From NCBI RefSeq assembly GCF_025263565.1, contig NZ_CP079867.1, forward strand, positions 1-64,000: DNA of 64,000 nt, written 5' to 3'. This DNA comes from Mycobacterium sp. SMC-8. GTDB lineage: Bacteria; Actinomycetota; Actinomycetes; Mycobacteriales; Mycobacteriaceae. The notes beneath the pieces are model-generated. The model did no database searches. It was given only the letters and a program-made list of their open reading frames with translations, and was not told the origin of the DNA. Below, in pieces: positions 43,796 through 51,665 of the stretch. A program made the position numbers and the translations under genes. The first letter of the stretch is position 1, and each line of letters starts with the position of its first letter.

Positions 43796-44983
43796 ATGAT
43801 TGTCTGTGCCACACCAGAATTGGAACTAACCGGCCTGCACGCTTCGCGCCCACCGTCGGTGGTCGTGTCCTACGGCCTCGGCCTGGATTCAACGTGCCTG
43901 CTGTTGCGGTGGCTGCGGGAACCCTCGACCCGTGACTTCGCCGTGGAGGACATGGTGGTGGTCACGGCGATGGTGGGAGACGAGTTCAGCTCTACTGCGG
44001 TCGCGGTGGAGTCCCTGATGCTGCCGCTGTTTCGAGAGTTTGGCGTCCGCTACGTCCAGTGCGCCCGGGACCAGCGGGTGACAACGGCGGGCGGTGAAGG
44101 TGTTGTCGTGCTGGATGACTCGACGGATCCGCAGAAACTGTATGCAGAGGGCGCATACCGGCTGTCCGATGAGATGCTTTCTGCTGGCACGCTGCCACAG
44201 CTCGGGGGAGCTCGGAAGTGCAGTATGCATGCCAAAGGGTGGGCCTTGGACCCGGTGATTGCGAAACTCACAGCGGGGCAACCGTATCGGCATGTCATTG
44301 GGTTCGAGTCCGGTGAGCAGGGTCGAGCCGAGAAGGACCGTAGGTACAACACCACACAGCGCACCGGTTGGTATCCGTTGATAGAGGCAGGATTTGACCG
44401 ACAAGCCTGCCATGACTACGTATCCGCCAATCTCGGTGTGGCGTGGGAGAAGTCGTGCTGTTCGTACTGTGTTTTTGCCCTGACGAGTGCCCGTGGGCGG
44501 GCCGCAATGGTTGGGCGGTACCGTCAGGAGCCGGCGGCCGGGGCGCGGGCGATGCTCATCGAAGCGACAGCGCGGCGGCTCAACGAACGTCAGACGTTGA
44601 TAGCGGGTAGCAGTGTGGCGCAGATGGTCCAGGAGGCGGGCTTGACCGCTGTTGAAGACGAATTTCGGCGGGTCTTCACCGAGTCGGGTTTCGCGGTGTA
44701 CGACGTCCGTCGTGTCACACCGGCGGGCGTGGGCGGTCGGCGGGGCGTGACGGCGCGGTCTGTGCGCAGGCTCGCTATGGGGCCTGAGGATGCCATGGAT
44801 GCATACCTTGCGAACAGCCCAGGGCAGCGGATCGTGGGATCTGGCGGTATCGTGCGTCATCACCTGCCCGCCGGGCCGGGTTGTGAGCACTTCCGGGTGG
44901 TCGCGCCCGCCGTGGTAGAGGACAAGCAGCGCAAAGGATTTGACCGTATGTGGGCGAACGTCAATAGCGACTCGCTATTCTGA
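43796..44983 (+). CDS. PP-loop (PAPS reductase-like) family enzyme
   Basis: 395 residues. The N-terminal SYGLGLDSTCLLL (about 25-37) is the ATP-pyrophosphate loop (S.G.DS). ARKCSMHAKGWALDPVI (about 140) resembles the R-K-C segment of PAPS reductase-like proteins. KSCCSYCVF (about 221) gives a Cys cluster that may bind a metal or iron-sulfur centre. Such enzymes activate sulfate or thiolate or modify nucleotides; several phage and plasmid members have unknown substrates. No DndB/D/E-type partner is nearby, so phosphorothioation is not indicated. Expression is governed by the palindrome 23 bases upstream. Confidence 0.75.
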   Translation: MIVCATPELELTGLHASRPPSVVVSYGLGLDSTCLLLRWLREPSTRDFAVEDMVVVTAMVGDEFSSTAVAVESLMLPLFREFGVRYVQCARDQRVTTAGGEGVVVLDDSTDPQKLYAEGAYRLSDEMLSAGTLPQLGGARKCSMHAKGWALDPVIAKLTAGQPYRHVIGFESGEQGRAEKDRRYNTTQRTGWYPLIEAGFDRQACHDYVSANLGVAWEKSCCSYCVFALTSARGRAAMVGRYRQEPAAGARAMLIEATARRLNERQTLIAGSSVAQMVQEAGLTAVEDEFRRVFTESGFAVYDVRRVTPAGVGGRRGVTARSVRRLAMGPEDAMDAYLANSPGQRIVGSGGIVRHHLPAGPGCEHFRVVAPAVVEDKQRKGFDRMWANVNSDSLF

Positions 44984-44987
44984 GCAG

Positions 44988-45047
44988 ATAGCAGTGTGCC
45001 TGCGCGGTCGAGTCCCCCGTCGGCCAGAGACGCGGGCGCACTGCTAT
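44988..45047. terminator. Long inverted repeat after the PP-loop gene
   Basis: ATAGCAGTGTGCC (44988-45000) pairs with GGCGCACTGCTAT (45035-45047) over 13 bases with one G-T pair, enclosing 34 bases. A second perfect small palindrome (AATAGCGA, one base, TCGCTATT) lies at 44963-44979, within the last codons of the gene. Probably a bidirectional terminator between convergent genes. Confidence 0.55.
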
Positions 45048-45135
45048 CCCGCTGTCGAACTGACCCGAGATGATGGGCTCAGCGGCTTCGTGGCGGCGAG
45101 TGGGGGATTCAGATCCTACGAATTCTTGGTGGTGG

Positions 45136-45561
45136 TTAGTTGCTGCGCAGAATGTCGGTGACGCGGTGTTGCACAGCCGTCCACTCCTCGGGTGAGAGCG
45201 CGGCGATCTCCGGGGTCCACCCGGCCTGGGGGTCGATGTGATGGCGCAGCTCGGTGAAGCAGGCGATCGGCGGCAGCGCACCAGTAGCGCTCAGTGTGCG
45301 GATGCGGGCAACAACGTCGTGGGCGTGGCGGTCGATGTGAAGCCAGTAGGTTGCCGGTCGGTGGGTGACCGCCGCCAGGTCGTCGTGTCGCACGTGGTGC
45401 CAGCTCAGGTAGGTCAGGCCGTTGGTCAGTCGTACGCGTGCGACGGGCTGTTGATCGTCGGCGCTGATGGCGTGGAACGGTCGGACGGCCGCTACGTAGG
45501 GAGCCGCGGCGGGAGGTGACTGGGCGCTTCGGCCTGGTGGGGAAGAGTCGAACGGTTCCAT
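45136..45561 (-). CDS. Plasmid protein, unknown function
   Basis: 141 residues from ATG 45561, after GGGAGGG. The core has LTYLSWHHVRHDDLAAVTHRPATYWLHIDRHAHDVVARI and LPPIACFTELRHHID, both rich in His, and ends WTAVQHRVTDILRSN. It lies 31 bases downstream of the XRE gene and is probably co-transcribed. No family recognised; the His content might mean metal binding. Confidence 0.55.
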   Translation of the reverse strand: MEPFDSSPPGRSAQSPPAAAPYVAAVRPFHAISADDQQPVARVRLTNGLTYLSWHHVRHDDLAAVTHRPATYWLHIDRHAHDVVARIRTLSATGALPPIACFTELRHHIDPQAGWTPEIAALSPEEWTAVQHRVTDILRSN

Positions 45562-45592
45562 GCGGTGATGCCCTCCCTGGAGTCGCCGGTGG

Positions 45593-45934
45593 TTAGGAGT
45601 CGTGCGCCGGCATGCCCATGGCCTGCTCGATGCCTCTGGTGAGCGCAGCGACGGTGGTCTGCAACGGGGGCGCGATCTTGGCCAGAAAGACCACGGTGGG
45701 TGTGCGTTCGCCGGCTTCCACGCCGCGCAGGAAGATACGGTCGACACTGGCCTGGTCACTGAGTGCGCGTTGAGACAAGCCAAGGGTCTCGCGTCGCTGC
45801 GCGATGTTGCGGCCGACGACTGGCATGATCCGTGCCAGCAGCGCACGGTCGGCCTGCGCTTGCAACTCGCGAGCGGCCAGGCCGGCGCGCTTGCGTTCCT
45901 CAGCGGTGGTGGCAACGGCCTTGGTTGCAGACAT
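45593..45934 (-). CDS. XRE-family transcriptional regulator
   Basis: 113 residues from ATG 45934, preceded by AAAGGA. An N-terminal helical part is followed by a standard HTH (RNIAQRRETLGLSQRALSDQASVDRIFLRGVEAGERTPTV, about 50-90) and a C-terminal helix. Likely a repressor of its own short operon. It is another possible binder of the CTATAG operators, since one pair lies in front of the next upstream gene. Confidence 0.8.
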   Translation of the reverse strand: MSATKAVATTAEERKRAGLAARELQAQADRALLARIMPVVGRNIAQRRETLGLSQRALSDQASVDRIFLRGVEAGERTPTVVFLAKIAPPLQTTVAALTRGIEQAMGMPAHDS

Positions 45935-46041
45935 GGACGGCGGTCCTTTCACGTGCGGTTTCACCACCGCGACTTCTTGCCGATAGCGTACTCGCGGTGG
46001 TGGGTGAAAGGCCACCAGCGGGCGTGGGTGAGTCACAGTGC

Positions 46042-46626
46042 TCACCACCTGTGGCTGGCGGGTTGTACCGCGGGTACCGTGTCGTCACGGACCGGAAATG
46101 GGCTGGCTTGCAACGGCGCTCGGTCATACGCTGGTGCGTATCGACCGTCACGGTCGTAGCCCCAGACGTCGAATCCGCGCCCGTCAAATTGGTGGATTGC
46201 CGCCGCACCAGCGCACGTCATTTCGGCGCGGCAGGCCAGGCCGTTGCGATCGACCCATTCGAGGTCGGGGCTGGTCTCGGAGATCACCCGGTCAACGATG
46301 GCTGTCTCGTCGGGCTCCAGCGGTCTGGACCGGGCGTCGACCTCTCCGAGATACCAGTGGGTGCGGTCCTGCCATTGCCGGTCGTGCTGGCGGTCGCCGT
46401 GGGCCTCGATGGCTGCACGTTTCGTGGTGTAGCGGGTGGCGGTTCGTGGCGTCCCGTGCACGTCGACTATGGCCCAGCAGCGGTCGGACTTCTTGGCTAC
46501 GGTCCACGTCGTGGGCGGGTTTTCCAGGTGGTCGCGTAGCGACTTTTCGAACGCGTTGAGCTGGCTGGTGCGGATGCGTGCATGGAGGGCATCCGTGTGT
46601 TCGGCCGGGGCAGGCTGAGTGTCCAT
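46042..46626 (-). CDS. Plasmid protein, unknown function
   Basis: 194 residues from ATG 46626, with GGAAAGGAC upstream. Charged, with Trp-rich strand-like segments (TTWTVAKKSDRCWAIVDVHG, HWYLGEVDARSR, GFDVWGYDRDGRYAP). The first part may be an oligomerising helix (RTSQLNAFEKSLRDHLENP). Its promoter contains two CTATAG-type motifs (46679 and 46704), making it a member of the predicted regulon. No family recognised. Confidence 0.55.
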   Translation of the reverse strand: MDTQPAPAEHTDALHARIRTSQLNAFEKSLRDHLENPPTTWTVAKKSDRCWAIVDVHGTPRTATRYTTKRAAIEAHGDRQHDRQWQDRTHWYLGEVDARSRPLEPDETAIVDRVISETSPDLEWVDRNGLACRAEMTCAGAAAIHQFDGRGFDVWGYDRDGRYAPAYDRAPLQASPFPVRDDTVPAVQPASHRW

Positions 46627-46678
46627 GGAGTGCAGTCCTTTCCTCGGATGCTGTGGGGATCAACAGCTTTCGCTAAGT

Positions 46679-46721
46679 GGATGGGTATAGACTACCACCT
46701 TTCGGATGGTTGTAGCCGCCC
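46679..46721. promoter_or_regulatory. Two CTATAG-type operator motifs upstream of the 46.6-kb gene
   Basis: GGATGGGTATAGACTACC (46679-46696) with the left flank CTAAGT as at 35421, and a weaker copy GGATGGTTGTAGCCGCC starting at 46704. The 25-bp spacing equals that of the two copies before the C5 methylase (34492 and 34516, 24 bp) and the two arms at 43732 and 43756 (24 bp). Confidence 0.65.
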
Positions 46722-46740
46722 GATACCGTGTCCGTGAGGG

Positions 46741-47370
46741 TTAGGCGGGGCAGGTCTCAGGTGACCACAAGCCGCGGGCCTCGTCGGCGGCGGCGAACTC
46801 GGCGGCCTGGAATTCCGCCTGGTAGCGGTGCGGTGTGTTGAAGGTGTACTCGTTGGCGTAGCCGCCGGCAATGAGGTCTAGGTTGACCAGTTGCCCGGCG
46901 GTCGTCCAGACATACGCCAGGCCGCGGCCGTAGCGGTCGATGCGGTCTTGGCTGGGATCGTATTCGAGGTAAACCGACTGGCCGGTGAGCATCGCCTTGG
47001 TGTACTCGGAGGCCTCACGCGAGAAGCATTGAACCGGCTTGCGCGGATCAACGAGTTCAGGTGTGTCGACGCCAATCAGGCGGATAGTCGTTGGCGTACC
47101 GTCGATTTCGACCACGATGGTATCACCGTCGATGACACGTACTACAGGAAAGGGACCGTCGATCACATCGGTGGCCGGCATCGGCGGATAGGTGGCGGAA
47201 GTGGCAGTGTTCGCCGTCCACGATGAAGGGCTGTGACATCCGGCGAGGGTTATCGCGGCCGCGCCCAGGAGTGCAGCGAGTACGCGGCCGGAGGCAGATA
47301 GGGCGGTCATGAGGGTATGGTGGCCGTTCCTTACGACGGAATCCAGCGGATAGGCCAGGCGGTCAATCAT
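46741..47370 (-). CDS. Thermonuclease (SNase-like) lipoprotein
   Basis: 209 residues from ATG 47370, with AGGAG nine bases upstream; ATG 47310 would remove 20 residues. A signal ending in LAALLGAAAITLAGC carries a lipobox Cys, so the enzyme should be anchored outside the cell. The SNase domain has VVRVIDGDTIVVEIDG, RLIGVDTPEL, a basic strand with YGRGLAYVW, and a Glu/Arg end (ADEARGLW). Such nucleases cut DNA and RNA with calcium. On a conjugative element it may digest external DNA or help take up nucleotides; this is inference. Confidence 0.85.
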   Translation of the reverse strand: MIDRLAYPLDSVVRNGHHTLMTALSASGRVLAALLGAAAITLAGCHSPSSWTANTATSATYPPMPATDVIDGPFPVVRVIDGDTIVVEIDGTPTTIRLIGVDTPELVDPRKPVQCFSREASEYTKAMLTGQSVYLEYDPSQDRIDRYGRGLAYVWTTAGQLVNLDLIAGGYANEYTFNTPHRYQAEFQAAEFAAADEARGLWSPETCPA

Positions 47371-47422
47371 GTTCTCTCCTAGTACGTCTATCGGGCGGTG
47401 GTCTTGTTGAGACTGGAGACTT

Positions 47423-47776
47423 TCAGCGACACGTAATACACCGGCTGCGGTCCTCGGATGGCTGGCAGTCATCGCCCCACTCGTCCTCGCTGTGCAACCC
47501 CTCCATGCGGTCTGCGCATCCCCCACAGCACCCGGCCCAGCCCTGCCCGTCATCAAGGGATTCGCGACACCCTTCATCGAACGGGTCGCGGCACGCAGCA
47601 TCGTCGTCACTGATGTCGAATCCGTCGATGATCGTTGCTATGGCATCAGGGATCGATGACTGGGGGATCGCCACGGAAAGGCGTTCGAGCTGCCCTGACG
47701 TGAGCCGGAAACCTGCCCAGTCGTCGGCTTGTTCAAGTGTAATCAATTGCAGGACCGCTATATCCGGTGTACTCAT
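47423..47776 (-). CDS. Acidic Cys-rich small protein, unknown
   Basis: 117 residues. An ordered first half (AVLQLITLEQADDWAGFRLT) is followed by an Asp/Glu- and Cys-rich half (CRDPFDEGC, WAGCCGGCADR, CQPSEDRSRCITC) with eight Cys, probably a metal-binding region. TACACT lies seven bases before ATG 47776, so the mRNA is probably leaderless. The promoter shares an 18-bp identity with that of the Fic gene at 52352. Confidence 0.55.
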   Translation of the reverse strand: MSTPDIAVLQLITLEQADDWAGFRLTSGQLERLSVAIPQSSIPDAIATIIDGFDISDDDAACRDPFDEGCRESLDDGQGWAGCCGGCADRMEGLHSEDEWGDDCQPSEDRSRCITCR

Positions 47777-47781
47777 AAGAA

Positions 47782-47799
47782 TTAGTGTAGTCGATTAAT
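47782..47799. promoter_or_regulatory. 18-bp element TTAGTGTAGTCGATTAAT, copy 1
   Basis: Identical to 52358-52375. On the - strand it contains TACACT, which sits exactly seven bases before the ATG in both places, so it holds the -10 box of two leaderless promoters. The remaining part (ATTAATCGAC) may be an operator. Confidence 0.7.
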
Positions 47800-47800
47800 A

Positions 47801-48331
47801 GTGGCGTGGGAACACGTTTTCGACACCATCTCCAAGGGCAGAGTAGGAAACTCGGCGCGGCCCGATCCGTTTGCGCCGACGCCACTTCTGCTGACTGCTG
47901 CAGGAGGTATGCTCGGAAGCGTGGCCGTGGTGCTTCATAGTTTGCGGGGGTTTCCCCATACTGATATTGCCGCGCGGCTACCGCTGGAGCTGTCGGTTGC
48001 CGGACGGTTGCGCTCGAATCTGCCGGGTCGGTTCTGGTTGTGTCGAGTAGCGGCCGAGATGTGGTGCAGGCTGGACGAATCCACGGAGCGGGGCCATATT
48101 AGTGAAGCCCTCTTGTCCGAGGATGGGAGTTCGTTGTGCGTGAGCGCACTGGTGGTGACCCCAGCGGCCAGCAATCAGGTTCTACAGTCCGGGATTGAGA
48201 ACCTTGGCGTGCACGCTGCGGTGGTCCTCGACCCGGCAGTGGGCGAGTCAGGGGTGTTCAACGCCGCGCAGGTCGGTTACCTCGGGTGCGGGCTGTTGGA
48301 CGACGCGGCACGAGTGGCAGCTCGGGTCTGA
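47801..48331 (+). CDS. Protein of unknown function, divergent
   Basis: 176 residues if it starts at GTG 47801; ATG 47908 is an alternative. The middle and end read as a normal protein (MLGSVAVVLHSLRGFPHTD, LCRVAAEMWCRLDE, LCVSALVVTPAASNQV, VHAAVVLDPAVGESGVF). Composition is unremarkable and no family is recognised. It is divergent from the Cys-rich gene across the 18-bp element and convergent with 48349-49152. Confidence 0.45.
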   Translation: MAWEHVFDTISKGRVGNSARPDPFAPTPLLLTAAGGMLGSVAVVLHSLRGFPHTDIAARLPLELSVAGRLRSNLPGRFWLCRVAAEMWCRLDESTERGHISEALLSEDGSSLCVSALVVTPAASNQVLQSGIENLGVHAAVVLDPAVGESGVFNAAQVGYLGCGLLDDAARVAARV

Positions 48332-48348
48332 GGCAGCGCTGCCGCTGG

Positions 48349-49152
48349 TCAGGAGTGGCTGGACCACCAGGTGTAGAGCTGTTGCAGGGTTGGCGTCTGG
48401 GGTGTGTCGGCGCGGATTGTTGCCAGGACGAGCGTCGATGTGGTGGTCCAGGCGACCATCGGTTGGCTGGCCTGGTTGGTGCCGCACAGTAGGGTTCCGG
48501 CGATGATTTCGGGGTTGGCGTTGCGGCGCCACGCGCCCGGGGACTGGTAGCCGCCGTCGGCCCCTGGGCACACCTGCGCGGTGGTGGAGGTGGTGACGTC
48601 GGTAAATGCGGCATTGAGGTCTGCGGTGGCGTCATAGAGCGTGTAGTGCGCGGTCGTTGCCTCGGCGATGGCGGGGTGTGGCCCGCAGCGCACGCCAGCG
48701 ATGGCCGGTGGCGGCTCAGTGGTCGCCGTGCAGTCCGATGGTCGATATCCAGGTGGCAGGTTGCGGCGCAGCAGTTCCGCTGCGGCTGTCGTGGTGTCAT
48801 CGGAGGCGGTCGGGGCGTTCGTGGCCTCCGGCGGCTCGGGTGAGGGCCACAGCAGGATCACCCACAGCACGACCGCGATGGTGGCAACGACGGCGAAGAT
48901 CGACCACAGGATCACCAGGGGGCGCTGCATTCGCGGTGGGCGTCGGATCGGTGTGATCGCGGTTGTTGGGTCGAAGCTCGCGCCCCGGTCTGATGTCTGG
49001 GAGCTGACGGATTCGCTGCGGGCGGTACCGCTGGCAGCGAGGTCGGTGGCCGGCGGCGCATACGGGTGTGGGTCATCGGCGGCAGACCAGGTGAAGAACT
49101 CGGTGAGGTCGGGAAGTGGTGCTGTGGGTGCGTCGTCGGAGGTGGGTCTCAT
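48349..49152 (-). CDS. Membrane-anchored protein with mycobacterial sensor-like external domain
   Basis: 267 residues from ATG 49152, overlapping the stop of the upstream gene. A cytoplasmic part of about 90 residues, one helix (PLVILWSIFAVVATIAVVLWVILL) and an external domain. The external part shows the pattern seen in mycobacterial proteins and Ser/Thr-kinase external domains: LLRRNLPPGYRPSDC, then AIAGVRC, YTLYDATADLNAAF, VCPGADGGYQSPGAWRR, GTLLCG, MVAWTTTSTLVLATI, LYTWW. Four Cys probably form two disulfides. It may sense or bind an envelope ligand. Confidence 0.6.
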   Translation of the reverse strand: MRPTSDDAPTAPLPDLTEFFTWSAADDPHPYAPPATDLAASGTARSESVSSQTSDRGASFDPTTAITPIRRPPRMQRPLVILWSIFAVVATIAVVLWVILLWPSPEPPEATNAPTASDDTTTAAAELLRRNLPPGYRPSDCTATTEPPPAIAGVRCGPHPAIAEATTAHYTLYDATADLNAAFTDVTTSTTAQVCPGADGGYQSPGAWRRNANPEIIAGTLLCGTNQASQPMVAWTTTSTLVLATIRADTPQTPTLQQLYTWWSSHS

Positions 49153-50915
49153 GAGGGCTCGATTCGGTGGGCGTGAGTGCCAGCTTCCACGCATGCTCGC
49201 TTGAGGAGGTCGGCCACGTCCGTGTCGCCGCGCCGACGAAGGATGTCCTCGGGGCTTGACTGCGGGTTGTCCAGTGCGGCGGTCATGGCAGCGTACGGGT
49301 CTCGTGTATCGCGGCCGGTGAGTTGGGCGAGTTGTTCGGTGGCCGGTGCTCTCGTGTCGAGTGTGGCGATCGTGTACGTGCGGCGGTGGGTGTTGAAGGT
49401 GAGGATCAGCGTGTCCCCGACAGCGGCGTTGAGCTGTTGGGCGTGGGTGCGCAGCGAGCCGATGCGTGCGTTGTTGCTCGCGTTGGTCACCCAGGTGACG
49501 GTGATGGGTCTGTGGTCGGGATTGGTGAAGCTCTGCTGGCCGCCGAGGGCGATGTGCGCGGCCCGCGCGACGGACACGGCAATGCTGCGTCCGGATCCGC
49601 GCTGCAGTTCCGGGGTGACGGGGAGGGCAAGCCGGATGACTTGGGTGTTGGTGCGATACACACCCCGGGCCTGGTTGAGGGGTCTGCTTGCCGGGGCGGG
49701 GTCGGCGGCGGTGCGCCGGCGGCTGTGGCCATCTCGGGTGATGTATCGGGGTGTGGCGAGGTAGGTGCGCAGCGATCGTGCGCTGATGTCGGGGTATGTG
49801 GCCTGGAGGTCGTTGAGCAGCTCAGTGGTACGGACACGACCGCCATGGGCATCGATGTAGCGGGCGATGGCCTCGTTGATGCTGGTGTACTCGGGTAGCT
49901 CCCATACGCGCAGCGCCCAGGTGGTGCGGCTGGCCCGTGCGAACTCCTTGTGGTCTGAGAGCACGGTGGCCACCGAGCCGGGTGAGACAGCAAGGCCGAT
50001 ATCGGCACGCACCTCTTCGATGGTCAGTGGCCGTTGGTGGGCGTGCAGGACCGCGGCCGCCATCTTGGCTGTGGTTGCGGCGGTGTGGGTGATGCGGTGG
50101 CCCGCGATCGTGCTGTGGCGGTAGGTCTGGGTGAGGTAGGTGTCGATCGCGTCAGGGTGCATCCCCGCGGCCGCCAAGAGGGCAGTCAGTTCGGTAGTCC
50201 GCAGCGCTCCCGCACCCGCGGTCAAGGCGTGTCCGGCGGTAGTGTCGATGTGTTCGCGGCCGCGTGTTCCGGTGTTTTCGAGCCAGTGCAGGTGGCGACG
50301 GTAGGGACCGGCGGTATGCAACAGTAACGCTGCGGTGTCGCAGGTCAGTGTCTGACCGGTCTGGGCGAGTTCAGCGGCGGCCACCTGGGCCGGTAGGTAG
50401 GGGCCGAGTCGCTGGGCGATCCGCTCGGCGTGACGGTGCAGGGCCTCGTGTTCGGGGTGGGTAAGCAGGCCGGCGAGTTTGCGTTCGGCGCGGCGGGTCC
50501 CGCGCGACACGCTGGCTTTGGCGCAGCCGAGGATCGCTGCCACCTGGGCGGTGGGCGTGGGGTCCAGTGGAAACACTCGGGTAGTGAGGATGATGCGGGT
50601 CTCGGTGTCGAGCTGGTCGAGTAGCTTGGCGGCAGCCCCGACGGCGGTGTCTGGGTGGCTTGCTGTTGTGCTACGAATGGCGCGGCGGGCGGTATCGGTG
50701 ATCGCGGCCAGGGCGCTGAGGCCGATGCCTGGTTGTGCGGTAAGGCTTTTCGAAGAGTGCGCACCGATATCTCGCCAGTAGCGATATACCTCGCTGTAGG
50801 CGGCCAGGCGTGGTGGGAGCTGGCTGTACGGGATCAGTTGATCAGCAATCACGTCGAAGTCCTCAATCAGCTCGCCCACCGGGCGCGACGAGTCTTCGAC
50901 TATGGGTTCGATCAT
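49149..50915 (-). CDS. Sigma-like multi-HTH protein, possible transcription regulator
   Basis: 588 residues. Residues about 95-150 (LLDQLDTETRIILTTRVFPL, TAQVAAILGCAKASVSRGTRRAERKLAGLL) look like sigma-70 region 4. Two further winged-helix-like stretches follow (LRTTELTALLAAAGMHPDAI; LTIEEVRADIGLAVSPGSVATVL), then a beta-rich C-terminal half (VIRLALPVTPELQ, DTLILTFNTHRRTYTIATLD). It may be a DNA-binding regulator or alternative sigma-like factor of the plasmid. It overlaps the next gene by ATGA. No exact family named. Confidence 0.55.
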   Translation of the reverse strand: MIEPIVEDSSRPVGELIEDFDVIADQLIPYSQLPPRLAAYSEVYRYWRDIGAHSSKSLTAQPGIGLSALAAITDTARRAIRSTTASHPDTAVGAAAKLLDQLDTETRIILTTRVFPLDPTPTAQVAAILGCAKASVSRGTRRAERKLAGLLTHPEHEALHRHAERIAQRLGPYLPAQVAAAELAQTGQTLTCDTAALLLHTAGPYRRHLHWLENTGTRGREHIDTTAGHALTAGAGALRTTELTALLAAAGMHPDAIDTYLTQTYRHSTIAGHRITHTAATTAKMAAAVLHAHQRPLTIEEVRADIGLAVSPGSVATVLSDHKEFARASRTTWALRVWELPEYTSINEAIARYIDAHGGRVRTTELLNDLQATYPDISARSLRTYLATPRYITRDGHSRRRTAADPAPASRPLNQARGVYRTNTQVIRLALPVTPELQRGSGRSIAVSVARAAHIALGGQQSFTNPDHRPITVTWVTNASNNARIGSLRTHAQQLNAAVGDTLILTFNTHRRTYTIATLDTRAPATEQLAQLTGRDTRDPYAAMTAALDNPQSSPEDILRRRGDTDVADLLKRACVEAGTHAHRIEPS

Positions 50916-50937
50916 GCGGGAGCCTGGAGGTGCAGAC

Positions 50938-51204
50938 CTACGATCGACGTTCGTGCGGTTCAGGCGTCCACCGCGTGGAGCGCCAGATACGCCGCAAGGC
51001 GGCTATCCACAGAAACCCGATCAGGATTAGCGTCGCGGCGATCATGACCGCTGGACTCCAGTTGCCTTTGAGCGTGCCTGCATACGCTATCGCCCATGCC
51101 GTAACGATCGCGAGGAAAACGAGCATTCCGATGCGGGTGTGGAGCCAGCGCTGGGTCCATCGTTCCGCTTGGTCCAACCCGCGCGTGATCGCATTACTAG
51201 CCAT
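50938..51204 (-). CDS. Small two-helix membrane protein
   Basis: 88 residues from ATG 51204, preceded by GGAAAGGG. A charged amphipathic start (ITRGLDQAERWTQRWLHTR) then two helices (GMLVFLAIVTAWAIAYAGTL and AVMIAATLILIGFLWIAAL) and a basic tail. It lies just upstream of the sigma-like gene on the same strand and could tether or sense for it, though this is only inferred. No family recognised. Confidence 0.6.
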   Translation of the reverse strand: MASNAITRGLDQAERWTQRWLHTRIGMLVFLAIVTAWAIAYAGTLKGNWSPAVMIAATLILIGFLWIAALRRIWRSTRWTPEPHERRS

Positions 51205-51586
51205 TGCCGGCACCCTTTCCTGTGGCGGTTGCGCTGCTCAGATCTCGTTGTCGCTGACGAATCCGCCGGCGAACGTCCATGGTCCCCATATTGGTGGGGT
51301 CGCTCGCTGCGGCATCCATGCGGATCACGGTGACCGTGTGGCCACCCTCAACCCAGGAATGGGTCGTGCTCACCTGCTCGATCAGCGGCGCAAACTCCTG
51401 CGCCTTTCGCTTCGTTTCAGCCTCACGGTCACCTCTAATGGCGCCGAAGTCATAAAGCGCCAGCGCGAGCCACCGTGCGGCGTGCTCTGCTCGCACCCAT
51501 TCCTCGGCCGGGGTGTAGTAGCCGCCGGGATATCCCGGCCCCTCGATTTCAAAGGTCAGTAGTGATGTGGCTTCGTCGGTGCGCAT
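51197..51586 (-). CDS. Small protein, unknown
   Basis: 129 residues from ATG 51586, after AAGGACA. Sequence includes SLLTFEIEGPGYPGGYYTPAEEWVRAEHAARWLALALYDFG and a basic, disordered tail (RRRIRQRQRDL). The end overlaps the membrane-protein gene by eight bases. No family recognised; the glycine/tyrosine-rich start suggests a small folded domain. Confidence 0.55.
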   Translation of the reverse strand: MRTDEATSLLTFEIEGPGYPGGYYTPAEEWVRAEHAARWLALALYDFGAIRGDREAETKRKAQEFAPLIEQVSTTHSWVEGGHTVTVIRMDAAASDPTNMGTMDVRRRIRQRQRDLSSATATGKGAGNG

Positions 51587-51665
51587 TGTCGTGAGTGTCC
51601 TTGTCTCCGTTGGTGTGAGTCGCTGCGTCGGCCTTCGGCATGGCGAAGGAACGGGCGCGCTGGGG

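Noticed and set aside
43796..44983. DndC-type phosphorothioation or BREX/DISARM-like defence operon
   Set aside because: The PP-loop gene is alone; no DndB/D/E, PglX/Z or helicase partner is near it.
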